64,000 nucleotides of DNA from VBDM01 sp035499735 (GTDB lineage: Bacteria; Pseudomonadota; Gammaproteobacteria; Burkholderiales; SG8-39): positions 1-64,000 of the forward strand of contig DATJYC010000082.1 in NCBI GenBank assembly GCA_035499735.1, given 5' to 3'. Under the pieces are notes generated by a model. That model searched no databases. It had not been told where the DNA came from and saw only the letters and a list, made by a program, of their open reading frames with translations. Shown piece by piece: positions 25,675 to 33,941 of the stretch. Position numbers and translations under genes: made by a program. Every line of letters starts with the position of its first letter. The stretch's first letter is position 1.

Positions 25675-26631
25675 ATGAGAGCTGGCGCAATCCTCGTTCT
25701 CGCTGCGACGGTGCCGCTCGCCGCCGCCGGGCAGGACTATCCCGCGCGCGAGATCCATTCGATCTGCAACTTCTCGGTCGGGTCGGGCGCCGACATCGTC
25801 GTTCGCTTCTACAGCGAGAGGCTCGCCAAGCTCGCCGGAAGGCCGGTCGTGGTGGAGAACCGCAGCGGCGTGCAGGGAACGCTGGCCACCGAGTTCGTGG
25901 CGCACTCCAAGCCGGACGGCTACACCATCATGATCACGCCGGCGAGCTCGACGCTCGCGGCGGCGCGCTACATGTTCAAGCAGCTGCGGTTCGACCCGGA
26001 CAAGGACTTCATCCCGGTGACCACGCTCGCCAGGCTGAGCTTCGCCATCGCGATAGACGCCACCAGCCCCATCCGCTCGATCGCCGAGCTGACCGAGCAC
26101 CTGAAGAAGAAGCCGGGCCACGGCAGCTACGCCACCGGATCGAACACGGGGCAGGTCACCGGCGAGCTCTACAAGGAGATGGCGGGGCTGTCGACGACCT
26201 ACGTTCCCTACAAGGAGACGATGTCCGCGCTCACCGACACGATCACGGGCCGGGTCGACTTCATGGCCTACGACATCACCTTTCTCGTGCCGCAGGCGCG
26301 CGCGGGGCGCGTGCGCATCCTCGCCGTCACCTCGGCCACGCGCCGCGCCGCGCTGCCCGACGTGCCCACCATGGTGGAATCGGGCTTCCCGGGCTACGAC
26401 CTCGCCCCGTGGTGGGGCGTGGTGGTTCCGGCGGGCACGCCCAAGCCCGTCGTCGACAGGCTCGCGGCCTGGTTCAACCAGATCACCACGAGCGAGGAAA
26501 CGCGCAAGTTCCTCGAGAACCTCGCCACCGATCCGTTCCCTGGCAGCCCTGAGTCGATGGCGGCGCTGCTGCGCACCGAGATCGACCAGTGGGGCAAGTA
26601 CGCGAGGCTCGCGAAGATCGAGCCGCAGTGA
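25675..26631 (+). CDS. Bug/TctC-family periplasmic solute receptor
   Basis: This 318-residue protein has a signal peptide (cut near AAAGQ). The first motif is NFSVGSGADIVVRFY, where the typical PFPPGG has become FSVGSG, a marked departure at the ligand-binding loop. Later blocks are normal: ENRSGVQGTLATEFVAHSKPDGYT, YATGSNTGQ, YVPYKETM and LPDVPTMVESG. GGGAGGGACC precedes the ATG. It ends one base before the stop of the convergent glycosyltransferase. The altered loop suggests a ligand unlike that of the other Bug proteins here. Confidence 0.93.
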   Translation: MRAGAILVLAATVPLAAAGQDYPAREIHSICNFSVGSGADIVVRFYSERLAKLAGRPVVVENRSGVQGTLATEFVAHSKPDGYTIMITPASSTLAAARYMFKQLRFDPDKDFIPVTTLARLSFAIAIDATSPIRSIAELTEHLKKKPGHGSYATGSNTGQVTGELYKEMAGLSTTYVPYKETMSALTDTITGRVDFMAYDITFLVPQARAGRVRILAVTSATRRAALPDVPTMVESGFPGYDLAPWWGVVVPAGTPKPVVDRLAAWFNQITTSEETRKFLENLATDPFPGSPESMAALLRTEIDQWGKYARLAKIEPQ

Positions 26632-28296
26632 TCAGCGCCGCGCGACGACGATCCACCGCGCGTCGCGCGCAAGGACGCGTCCCGGCAGCCCCTCCCCGCT
26701 CAGCTTCTCGTACAGCGGGGGCTTCATGATCGCGTACGCGTCGCCGCGCTCGTCGTGCCAGAGCGCCAGGAATTCCTCGACCGAGCGCACGTACTTTTCC
26801 GGCTCGGCCGCGATGCCAGGCGCGAGCTCGTCCTTGTAGGCGACCAGCGTGACCGAGCGCCCGAGGTAGAAGGGAACGCTCTGGTCGTAGCTCGCGACGC
26901 TGTAGAACGGCGGGTCGCGGGGGAACTGAAGCCTCTCGCCAGTGATCCGCTCGATGAGCCGCTCCGACGAATAGTGCTCGTCGACGACATGCGTGCCGGA
27001 GATCGCGACCTGCGCGGCGAGCAGGCTGCCCACGGCGATCGCCGCGAACGCCGGCTCCCGCAGCGCGCGCTCCTGAAGGGCGAGCGCGAGCCCGCCCGCG
27101 CCCCACAGGATCAGGGCGGCGGCGAAGAGCCACAGCGAGTACTCGGGCTCGAACGTCGTCCACGCGAAGCGCTCGGCGAGCGCTGGGAGCGCCGCCGCGA
27201 GCAGCGCGAGAGCGCCGCCGCACAGGAGGCACGTCAGCGCCGGCGAAACGCGCAGGCGCTCGCCCAGCGCCGGGTAGTGCCTCGCGAATACGAGCAGGAT
27301 CGCCGGCACCGCGGGAAGAATGTAGCCGGGCAGCTTGGAGTGCGAGGCGCTGAAGAACACCACGACGACCGCCGCCCAGATCACGAGGAAGCGGTCCAGG
27401 CGGAAGCCGTCCTCCGCAGGCGCCTTCCAGCCGCGTGCCAGGGCCGACGGCACGGCGGGCGTCCAGGGCAGCAGCCCCACGAGCAGCACCGGCACGAAAT
27501 ACCACCACGCGCCGGGGCGATGGTGCTCGGGCAGCAGATAGCGCTCGAAGTGCTCGTGGATGAAGAAGAAGCGGAAGAACTCCGGATTCCTCAGCTGCAC
27601 CATCACGAACCAGGGAAGCGCGATCGCCGCGAAGAGCGCGAGTCCGGGAATCCAGTGCATGCGCCTGAGCGGCGACAGGTCGCGCTGGACCGCCATGTAA
27701 ACGGCCAGAGAGAGGCCGGGGATGACGATCGCGACGAGCCCCTTGCTGAGAACCGCGCAGGCGATCGCCGCCCACGCGACCAGCATCCAGTTGCGCTGCG
27801 CGGGCGGGGGCGCCGCTGCGCGCAGGCTCAGCGCGAACGCCAGCACCGCCGCGGTGAGGAAGAAGGTGAGGCCCATGTCGAGCGTCAGGAACTGGGCTCC
27901 GAGGAAGAACCCCAGGGAGCCGGCGAGCCCGAGCGCGGCGAGAATCCACGACGAGCCCGGCGCGAGGCGGAACGCGGCGAACGCGGTGAAGGCGACGCAC
28001 AGGAGGCCGGTGAGCGCGGGCCACAGCCTCGCCGTCCACTCGTCGTAGCCGAACAGGGCGAACGCGCCGGCGGTGGCCCAGTACTGCAGCGGCGGCTTCT
28101 CGAAATACTTGAGGCCGTTCAGCCGCGGCGTGATCCAGTCGCCGGAGTCGAGCATTTCGCGCGCGATGTCGGCGTAGCGCCCCTCGTCGGGCATGAACAG
28201 CCCGCGGTACTCCAGGCCCACGAACCACACCAGCAGGCACACGACAAGGACGTCGAGGATCCAGCGGCGCCGGGAGGGGGTGAAAGTCAGAATCAT
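26632..28296 (-). CDS. ArnT-like membrane glycosyltransferase (GT83/PMT superfamily)
   Basis: This 554-residue protein has about 11-13 membrane helices. The first periplasmic loop has LFMPDEGRYADIAREML, where the Asp-Glu is the catalytic metal/base pair of ArnT and PMT enzymes, followed by GDWITPRLNGLKYFEKPPLQYW, the conserved signature of lipid A aminoarabinose transferases. The C-terminal periplasmic domain (about 430-554) is small. It transfers a sugar from a polyprenyl-phosphate donor to lipid A or another acceptor on the periplasmic face. The rest of the arn operon is not in the window, so the sugar and acceptor remain open. Confidence 0.93.
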   Translation of the reverse strand: MILTFTPSRRRWILDVLVVCLLVWFVGLEYRGLFMPDEGRYADIAREMLDSGDWITPRLNGLKYFEKPPLQYWATAGAFALFGYDEWTARLWPALTGLLCVAFTAFAAFRLAPGSSWILAALGLAGSLGFFLGAQFLTLDMGLTFFLTAAVLAFALSLRAAAPPPAQRNWMLVAWAAIACAVLSKGLVAIVIPGLSLAVYMAVQRDLSPLRRMHWIPGLALFAAIALPWFVMVQLRNPEFFRFFFIHEHFERYLLPEHHRPGAWWYFVPVLLVGLLPWTPAVPSALARGWKAPAEDGFRLDRFLVIWAAVVVVFFSASHSKLPGYILPAVPAILLVFARHYPALGERLRVSPALTCLLCGGALALLAAALPALAERFAWTTFEPEYSLWLFAAALILWGAGGLALALQERALREPAFAAIAVGSLLAAQVAISGTHVVDEHYSSERLIERITGERLQFPRDPPFYSVASYDQSVPFYLGRSVTLVAYKDELAPGIAAEPEKYVRSVEEFLALWHDERGDAYAIMKPPLYEKLSGEGLPGRVLARDARWIVVARR

Positions 28297-28416
28297 GTGG
28301 CCGCGTTATTCTCTGCGCGCAAGCTGTCATCCCGCTGAATGCAAGCGAGCGGGGCGCGCCGTTTCGGCCCAGAATAGCGGGCCCGCAATACAAACCCTTG
28401 ACAAAGGACAAACGAA

Positions 28417-29352
28417 GTGAAGATTCTGTATTTCGACGATTTTCGCCTTGGGGTGCTCAAGGACGACACCGTGGTCGACGTAACCAAAGTCGTGAAAGGG
28501 ATCCCGCACACCGGCCCCCACGACCTCATCACCGGCCTGATCGAGCGCTTCCCTGCGTACCGCAAGAAGCTGGAGAAGGCGGCCGCCGCCGGCCGCGGGA
28601 TTCCGCTGAAGAAGGTGAGGATCCGCCCGCCGCTTCCGCGGCCCGTCAACATCGACTGCATGGCGGTGAACTACATGGAGGACGGCACGCGCTCGGAGCC
28701 CGCGCCGATCAATGCGTTTCACAAGTCGCCGAGCGCGGTCATCGGCGACGGGGACACGATGGTGCTGCCAGACGTCCCGGCGGCGATCTTCGAGGGCGAG
28801 GCCGAAATCGCGGTCGTGATAGGCAGGCGCGCGAGCCACGTCAAGGCGGCGCAGGCGATGAGGCATGTGTTCGGCTACACCTGCTTCATCGACGGCTCGG
28901 CGCGCGACCTGCCTCCGCCCGGCAACGTCTTCTACCAGGCGAAATCGCGCGACACCTTCGCGCCCATGGGGCCCTTCATCGTCACCGCCGACGAGATCCC
29001 CGACCCGCACAAGCTGCAGATCCGCCTGCGGGTGAACGGCGTGCTCAAGCAGGATTTCAACACGAGCGACATGGCGCACAGGATTCCGCGCTGCATCGAG
29101 TGGGTGTCGTCCATCCACGCGCTCGAGCCCGGCGACGTGCTCGCGACGGGCACGAACCACCGGGGCCTGTCCGCGCTCCAGGACGGCGACCGGATCGAGC
29201 TCGAGGTCGAGCGCGTCGGCCGGCTGCGCGTGAAGGTGCGCGACAAGCTCAAGCGCACCTGGGGGCGCGACACGCGCCTCGAGCACGAGCAGAAGGGGCT
29301 GACCGGGCGCACGCCGCAGCTCACCGGCAAGTACGCCAAGACCGCTGCCTAG
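28417..29352 (+). CDS. Fumarylacetoacetate hydrolase family protein
   Basis: The start is GTG with AAGGA upstream. The 311-residue protein has a short N-terminal domain and the FAH fold from about residue 75. FEGEAEIAVVIGR supplies the two metal-binding Glu residues, CFIDGSARD the next ligand, KSRDTFAPMGPFI the Lys/Asp pair, and GDVLATGTNHRG the final conserved loop. Members hydrolyse or decarboxylate C-C bonds of ring-fission products. It is followed after 27 bases by a resorcylate-decarboxylase-like amidohydrolase, an association typical of aromatic acid degradation. The substrate is not assignable. Confidence 0.93.
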   Translation: MKILYFDDFRLGVLKDDTVVDVTKVVKGIPHTGPHDLITGLIERFPAYRKKLEKAAAAGRGIPLKKVRIRPPLPRPVNIDCMAVNYMEDGTRSEPAPINAFHKSPSAVIGDGDTMVLPDVPAAIFEGEAEIAVVIGRRASHVKAAQAMRHVFGYTCFIDGSARDLPPPGNVFYQAKSRDTFAPMGPFIVTADEIPDPHKLQIRLRVNGVLKQDFNTSDMAHRIPRCIEWVSSIHALEPGDVLATGTNHRGLSALQDGDRIELEVERVGRLRVKVRDKLKRTWGRDTRLEHEQKGLTGRTPQLTGKYAKTAA

Positions 29353-29379
29353 AATCTTTCAACGGGAGAAATCGGACTC

Positions 29380-30339
29380 ATGGCAAGCCAGAACAAACTG
29401 CAGGTGATCGCCCTCGAGGAGCACTACTGGGACGCGGAGGTCTCGAAGACCTTCGACGCGGGCGAGGCGCGCAGCCCCGAGCTGCGGAAGAGACTGGAAG
29501 ACACGGGCGCGCTGCGCATCAGGGAGATGGACGAGGCCGGCATCGACGTGCAGGTGCTGTCGCACGCGGCGCCCTCGACGCAGCGCATGGACGCGGCGAC
29601 CGCGATCCCGCTCGCGAAGCGCGCGAACGACCGGTTGAACGAGACGGTGCGCGCCCACCCCGGCCGCTTCGCCGCGTTCGCGGCGCTGCCCACCGCCGAC
29701 GCGAAGGCGGCCGCCGACGAGCTCGAGCGCACCGTCGACAAGCTCGGATTCAAGGGCGCGATGGTGCACGGCCCGACGAACGGCGTGTTCTTCGACGACA
29801 AGCGCTTCTGGCCGATCTTCGAGCGCGCGCAGGCGCTCGACGTGCCGCTGTACCTCCACCCGTCGATGCCGGTGAAGGCGGTCGTCGACGCCTACTACCG
29901 CGACTACCTCGACAAGTATCCGCAGCTGCAGTCCGCGGCCTGGGGCTACACGGTCGAGACCGCGACGCAGGGGATCCGCATGGTGCTCTCGGGCGTGTTC
30001 GAGAAATATCCGGGGCTGAAGATCATCCTCGGCCATCTCGGCGAGTCGCTGCCGTTCTCCGCCTGGCGCATCGACATGTGCCTGTCGCGCGGCGGCCAGC
30101 CGAGCACCTTCCGCGAGACCTTCAACCGCCACTTCTGGATTACGACGAGCGGCAACTTCTGCACGCCGGCGCTGATGTGCTGCATCATGGAGATGGGCGT
30201 CGACCGCATCCTCTTCTCGGTCGACTATCCCTTCGTGCCGAACCCGCCGGGAACGAAGTGGATGCAGGACCTGCCGCTCGGGCTCGAGGACCGCGTCAAG
30301 ATCCTCTCGGGCAACTGCAGGCGGCTGCTGAAGATGTAG
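29380..30339 (+). CDS. Amidohydrolase_2 family decarboxylase, gamma-resorcylate decarboxylase-like
   Basis: This 319-residue TIM-barrel protein has an N-terminal strand with ALEEHYW (E13 and H15) in place of the usual DxHxH, exactly as in gamma-resorcylate and related non-oxidative decarboxylases. Further metal/active-site segments are LYLHPSMP, LGHLGESLPF and LFSVDYPFVPN (Asp ligand). Such enzymes remove CO2 from hydroxybenzoates using one divalent metal. With the FAH-family enzyme upstream it may form a two-step module for a carboxylated aromatic compound. Nothing downstream continues the operon. Confidence 0.92.
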   Translation: MASQNKLQVIALEEHYWDAEVSKTFDAGEARSPELRKRLEDTGALRIREMDEAGIDVQVLSHAAPSTQRMDAATAIPLAKRANDRLNETVRAHPGRFAAFAALPTADAKAAADELERTVDKLGFKGAMVHGPTNGVFFDDKRFWPIFERAQALDVPLYLHPSMPVKAVVDAYYRDYLDKYPQLQSAAWGYTVETATQGIRMVLSGVFEKYPGLKIILGHLGESLPFSAWRIDMCLSRGGQPSTFRETFNRHFWITTSGNFCTPALMCCIMEMGVDRILFSVDYPFVPNPPGTKWMQDLPLGLEDRVKILSGNCRRLLKM

Positions 30340-30344
30340 TGCGC

Positions 30345-30512
30345 CTAGAAAACGATCGTCAGCGCGTTCGCCGTGACCGCGAACTCCATGATGTGCAGGT
30401 CCCCGATCACCGCGACTGCGCCGGCGACGGCTTCCGCCGCGCCGGCCGGCAACGCCAGGGGGGCGAGCACGCCCATGAGAAACGCGATCGGCAATGTGAG
30501 CTTTGTCTTCAC
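30345..30512 (-). CDS. Possible 55-aa exported peptide (weak)
   Basis: The stretch 30340-30678 has no convincing gene. The best candidate is this GTG-started frame with GGAGGGC just upstream, coding for a signal-peptide-like start (KLTLPIAFLMGVLAPLALPAGAAEA) and a mature part of about 30 hydrophobic residues. A 19-codon frame from ATG 30568 ends in a TGA that overlaps the GTG (GTGA), so a leader-peptide arrangement is possible. It lies beyond the terminator of the reverse operon, so it would need its own promoter in the AT-richer 30570-30600. I do not recognise the sequence. Confidence 0.3.
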   Translation of the reverse strand: MKTKLTLPIAFLMGVLAPLALPAGAAEAVAGAVAVIGDLHIMEFAVTANALTIVF

Positions 30513-30598
30513 GCCCTCCGTGTTGCAACCTTCGTGCCGAGGGAAAGGGGAAGCGCCCACTGACGCATATTTACCCGGTAATACAGTTCGTTAGGCGG

Positions 30599-30631
30599 AA
30601 AACAGCACGCCCGGGATGGTCCCGGGCGTGC
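30599..30631 (-). terminator. Intrinsic terminator of the 30679-34943 operon
   Basis: A perfect 11-bp hairpin has arms GCACGCCCGGG (30605-30615) and CCCGGGCGTGC (30621-30631) with the loop ATGGT. On the reverse strand it is followed by TGTTTT (30604-30599). It sits 48 bases beyond the stop of the branched-chain-type binding protein gene. Confidence 0.8.
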
Positions 30632-30678
30632 ACTGGGAGGGTACGAAGCAGTGCGGTGGCGCACCACAAAAAGGCGCG

Positions 30679-31875
30679 CTACTTCTTCGCGTTCAGCTCC
30701 TTCCAGGGATCCTTCACCGCGGTGCCGATGGTCTCGAGCTCGACGTTGGCGAGCTTGCCGTTCACCCGGCGCACCTCGCGCAGGTACTCGTTCTGCACGA
30801 TGTCGCGCGTCTCCGGGTCGATCGAGATCGGTCCGCGCGGGCTGTTCGGGTCCTTGAAATGCTTCAGGATCTCCATGGTGCGGTCGGGATCGAGCTTGCC
30901 GTTCTGCTCCTTGATCGCGTACATGATCGCCGCCATGCCGTCCCAGCCGCCGACCGCGACGAAGTTCGGCAGCGGCATCTCGTTCCCGTAGTCGCGCTTC
31001 CATGCGGCGACGAAGGCCTGGTTGGCGGGACGCGTCGCCGCGGCGGAGTAATGGTGCACCGTGAGCACGCCCAGAGCGGCGTCGCCCATGTTCTCCAGCT
31101 CCTCGTCGGTGGTGACGTCGCCGGGTCCGATCAGCTTCACTCCGGCGGCGGCGAGTCCCAGCTCGCCGAAGGCCTTGAGCACCGCGGTCGCGGTCTTGCC
31201 CGCGGGGATGAACACGGCGAGCGCATCGGGCCTGGCGTCCTTGACCCGCTGCATGTAGGGAACGAAGTCGGGGTTCTGGAGTGGCACGCGCACCGTGCCG
31301 GCGACCTCGCCGCCCGCCTCCTTGGCCGCCCTGACGATCGCGTCCTCGCAGTCGTGCCCCGGGCCGAAGTCGCTCACCATCGTGTAGACGCGCCAGTGCT
31401 TCTTCGCCGCCCACTGGCCGAGCGGATAGCACGACTGCCACAGAGTAAACGACAGCCGCGCGATGTAGGGCGAGCGCGTCGTGATCACGGCCGTGCCGGC
31501 GTTCATGATGATGAAGGGCACCTTGGCCTCGGTCGCGAGCGGCGCCATCGCCATCGCGTTCGGCGTGAAGATCACGCCCGCGAGCAGGTTCACCTTGTCG
31601 CGCACGATCAGCTCCTGCGCGAGCTGCTTGGCCTTGTCGGGGTTGGGCCCGGTGTCATCGCGGACGAGGAACTCGACGTTGACCCCCGGCGGAAGCTCCT
31701 TGGCGTGCTCCTTCAGATACAGGCGCGCGCCGCGCTCCATGTAGGGACCGAGGTTGCCGTTCAGCCCGGAGTAGCTGCTGATGAAGCCGATCTTGATGGT
31801 CTGGGCGGACGCGCACGCCGTCCCGAGAGCGAATCCCAGCGCCGCGGCAAATGCCGCCCGTGTTGCCTTGCCCAT
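30679..31875 (-). CDS. Branched-chain amino acid-type ABC transporter substrate-binding protein (Peripla_BP_6)
   Basis: The start chosen is the ATG at 31875 after GAGGAGGGAAC, giving 398 residues. The signal peptide ends near CASAQ. The type I periplasmic-binding fold follows: IKIGFISSYSGLNGNLGPYMERGARLYL, VRDDTGPNPDKAKQLAQELI, VIFTPNAMAMAPLA, and VYTMVSDFGPGHDCEDAI in the second lobe. The family binds amino acids, amides and aromatic acids (for example in the LivJ/HbaE group). No LivHMGF permease genes are near. It is the last gene of a reverse-strand operon with an NMT1-like protein, a luciferase-like monooxygenase and a Bug receptor, and is followed by a strong terminator. The longer open frame upstream is a shadow. 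Confidence 0.93.
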   Translation of the reverse strand: MGKATRAAFAAALGFALGTACASAQTIKIGFISSYSGLNGNLGPYMERGARLYLKEHAKELPPGVNVEFLVRDDTGPNPDKAKQLAQELIVRDKVNLLAGVIFTPNAMAMAPLATEAKVPFIIMNAGTAVITTRSPYIARLSFTLWQSCYPLGQWAAKKHWRVYTMVSDFGPGHDCEDAIVRAAKEAGGEVAGTVRVPLQNPDFVPYMQRVKDARPDALAVFIPAGKTATAVLKAFGELGLAAAGVKLIGPGDVTTDEELENMGDAALGVLTVHHYSAAATRPANQAFVAAWKRDYGNEMPLPNFVAVGGWDGMAAIMYAIKEQNGKLDPDRTMEILKHFKDPNSPRGPISIDPETRDIVQNEYLREVRRVNGKLANVELETIGTAVKDPWKELNAKK

Positions 31876-31898
31876 GTTCCCTCCTCCTGAGAAAGAAT

Positions 31899-32807
31899 CT
31901 ATTGCCAGGCGCGGTTGTCGACCGTGTTCTCGTAGGTCGCGCCCGCCTGCACCAGGCCCCAGCCCAGCGTCCATTGATAGGTATGGTCGAAGCGCTCGCG
32001 CGTGTACGGCTCGGGCGGCGCGTTGAGGATGCGCGAGAGCTTCAGCTCCTTGGCGTCGAGCAGCCCGCCGGCCTCCTCGATCAGGTAGCGCGAGTGCTTG
32101 CTCGGATCGCGGTCGATCGCCTCGGCTGCGCGCGCCTCGGCGCGGAACATCGCCGCGAGCGTCGGCCCGTCGAGCTCGTCGCCCGCGGCCTCGCTCCTCG
32201 TCGAATGCGACTCCATGAGGACGCGCATGCCGCGCTTCTCGGCGATGCTGATCCAGGGCTCCATCAGGCTGACGGCCGCGACCTCCCCCCGGGCGAGCGC
32301 CTCCAGCCGCTCCTTCATCGTTCCCGCGAAGATCCACTTGATCTGGTCGCGCTCGAGGAAGCCGTCGAGGAGCTTGAGCGTGGTGAAGTGCGAGCCGTTG
32401 TAGGGGCTCACGGCGATGGGCCGGTCCTTGAGCTGCTCGGGCTCGTAGATCCTGGACTTGGGATCGGTGACGATGGCGAAGGTCGACATCGCCGAGCCGA
32501 GCGCGACGATCTTCGCCGGGCGGTGGCCGGTCTTCCCCATCTCGACGGCGCGCTTCATCACGCCCCATTCGCACATGCGGAACTGGTCGCACTGGCCCTG
32601 GTCGTAGAGCGCTTCCATGGTGCGCTCGAAGATGTTCTCGCGCAGCGCCTGGTGGTCGGAGTCGCGCTGGCCCGACCCCGGCGTCCTGAGGATCTCTACG
32701 TCGAGGCCCTCGTCCCGGAAGTAGCCCTCGTCGCGCGCGACGAGCAGGGGCAGGTCGTGGATCGCGTTCATCATGGAGACCTTCACCTTCTTCAGCGCCT
32801 TGGCCAT
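31899..32807 (-). CDS. NMT1/SsuA-like substrate-binding protein without a signal peptide
   Basis: This 302-residue protein has a type II periplasmic-binding fold. VSMMNAIHDLPLLVARDEGYFRDEGLDVEI is the start of NMT1/THI5-like domains, IYEPEQLKDRPIAVSPYNGSHF the hinge strand, and GEVAAVSLMEPWI the mid-domain. The first residues are MAKALKKVKVSM, with no hydrophobic signal sequence and no usable longer start. The protein therefore appears cytoplasmic, which would be odd for a transporter receptor but fits enzymes or sensors derived from this fold. It is the third gene of the operon, 23 bases before the Peripla_BP_6 gene. I cannot decide between a ligand-sensing role and an exported protein whose signal is missing. 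Confidence 0.8.
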   Translation of the reverse strand: MAKALKKVKVSMMNAIHDLPLLVARDEGYFRDEGLDVEILRTPGSGQRDSDHQALRENIFERTMEALYDQGQCDQFRMCEWGVMKRAVEMGKTGHRPAKIVALGSAMSTFAIVTDPKSRIYEPEQLKDRPIAVSPYNGSHFTTLKLLDGFLERDQIKWIFAGTMKERLEALARGEVAAVSLMEPWISIAEKRGMRVLMESHSTRSEAAGDELDGPTLAAMFRAEARAAEAIDRDPSKHSRYLIEEAGGLLDAKELKLSRILNAPPEPYTRERFDHTYQWTLGWGLVQAGATYENTVDNRAWQ

Positions 32808-32854
32808 GGTGCGCCTCCTCGAGCGGGGAAGCTATGGTAGTCCGGGCGATCCGC

Positions 32855-33931
32855 TCAGGGCAAGTGCGCGGAACGTGAACCAGAGTGCAGGGCGGGCATC
32901 ACCTCCCGCACGAACAGCTCCATGGAGCGCATCGCCCGCTCCGGCGCGAGGTCGCCGAAGGAGAACACCAGCATCAGGTAGTTGATCCGCGACTCGCGCA
33001 CGATGCCGGCCAGCTCCCGCGTTACCGTCGCGGGCGATCCCGCGACCAGCCGGGCCACGGCGGCGGGCGAGGCCGGGCTGACGTTGAGCAGGTCGGGCTT
33101 CCCGTGCTTGCGCGTGAGGTGAGTCAGGTGCTCGCTCCACACCTGGTACGCGGCCTCGCCGATCTTCTTCGCCTCGGCATCGCTCCCGGCGACGAACACG
33201 TGCTGGGATTTTCCCAGCTTGGGCGCGGGCACGTGCGCGTTGTGGCGCCCGGAGTCGCCGCGGTGCCGCACCCAGACCTCGCGGTACTGTGCGTAGAGCC
33301 TGCCCGCCTCCTCCGCGGTCGTGTTGAGCACCGTGTGGTAGCCGTGCTTCGCGGTGAACTCGATCGAGTTCCGGTCGCTGCTCGGGAACCACAGCGGCGG
33401 ATAGGGCTTCTGGTTCGGATGGATGTAGAGGTCGAGGTCCTGGTACGTGTGATACTTGCCGGCGTAGTCGAGTCTGCTCCCGCCGCAGGCGGCGAAGAAG
33501 ATGTCGAGCGTCTCGCGGTAGCGCTCGCGCGACTCGTCGATGCTCTTCATGCCGAAATACGCGGACTCGATCGGCGACACCCCGCGCCCCACGCCGAGCT
33601 CGATGCGCCCGCCGCTCATGTGGTCGAGCATGCAGACCTCGTTGTAGAAGCGGAACGGGTTGTACCAGGGGAGGCAGAACGTGAGGGCTCCCAGGCGCAG
33701 CCGCTTCGTGCGCTGGATCGCCGCCGAGAGCACCAGCGACGGCGATCCGTCGATCGACAGCGGCGTGCCCTGGTGCTCGGCGACGTGCCAGCCGTAGAAG
33801 CCGGCGCGGTCCGCGGCCTCCGCGATTCTCAGCTTGTGCTCGAAGATCTCGCCCGGCGGCCGGTCGGACCATTCGATCCAGTCGAAGATGCCGAACTCGA
33901 GCGGGCTCTCGGGAAATGCGCCTTCGGTCAC
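32855..33931 (-). CDS. LLM-class flavin-dependent oxidoreductase (luciferase-like monooxygenase)
   Basis: The start is GTG after AAGGAGCAGAC. The 358-residue TIM barrel has the family landmarks FGIFDWIEW, AEAADRAGFYGWHVAEH, RLRLGALTFCLPWYNPFR, LDHMSGGRIELGVGRGVSP and YPPLWFPSSDRNSIEFTAKHGY. These enzymes use FMNH2 from a separate reductase to insert oxygen into a small substrate, often cleaving C-S, C-N or C-C bonds. In this operon it is the only catalytic gene, flanked by binding proteins of three families, so those proteins probably supply its substrate. An FNR-type reductase gene is present at 60153 but not linked. Confidence 0.93.
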   Translation of the reverse strand: MTEGAFPESPLEFGIFDWIEWSDRPPGEIFEHKLRIAEAADRAGFYGWHVAEHQGTPLSIDGSPSLVLSAAIQRTKRLRLGALTFCLPWYNPFRFYNEVCMLDHMSGGRIELGVGRGVSPIESAYFGMKSIDESRERYRETLDIFFAACGGSRLDYAGKYHTYQDLDLYIHPNQKPYPPLWFPSSDRNSIEFTAKHGYHTVLNTTAEEAGRLYAQYREVWVRHRGDSGRHNAHVPAPKLGKSQHVFVAGSDAEAKKIGEAAYQVWSEHLTHLTRKHGKPDLLNVSPASPAAVARLVAGSPATVTRELAGIVRESRINYLMLVFSFGDLAPERAMRSMELFVREVMPALHSGSRSAHLP

Positions 33932-33941
33932 GTCTGCTCCT

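Noticed and set aside
28398..28403. TTGACA just before the FAH-family gene
   Set aside because: A -10 at proper spacing would fall inside the coding region, and no hexamer is found there; it is likely chance or part of the leader.
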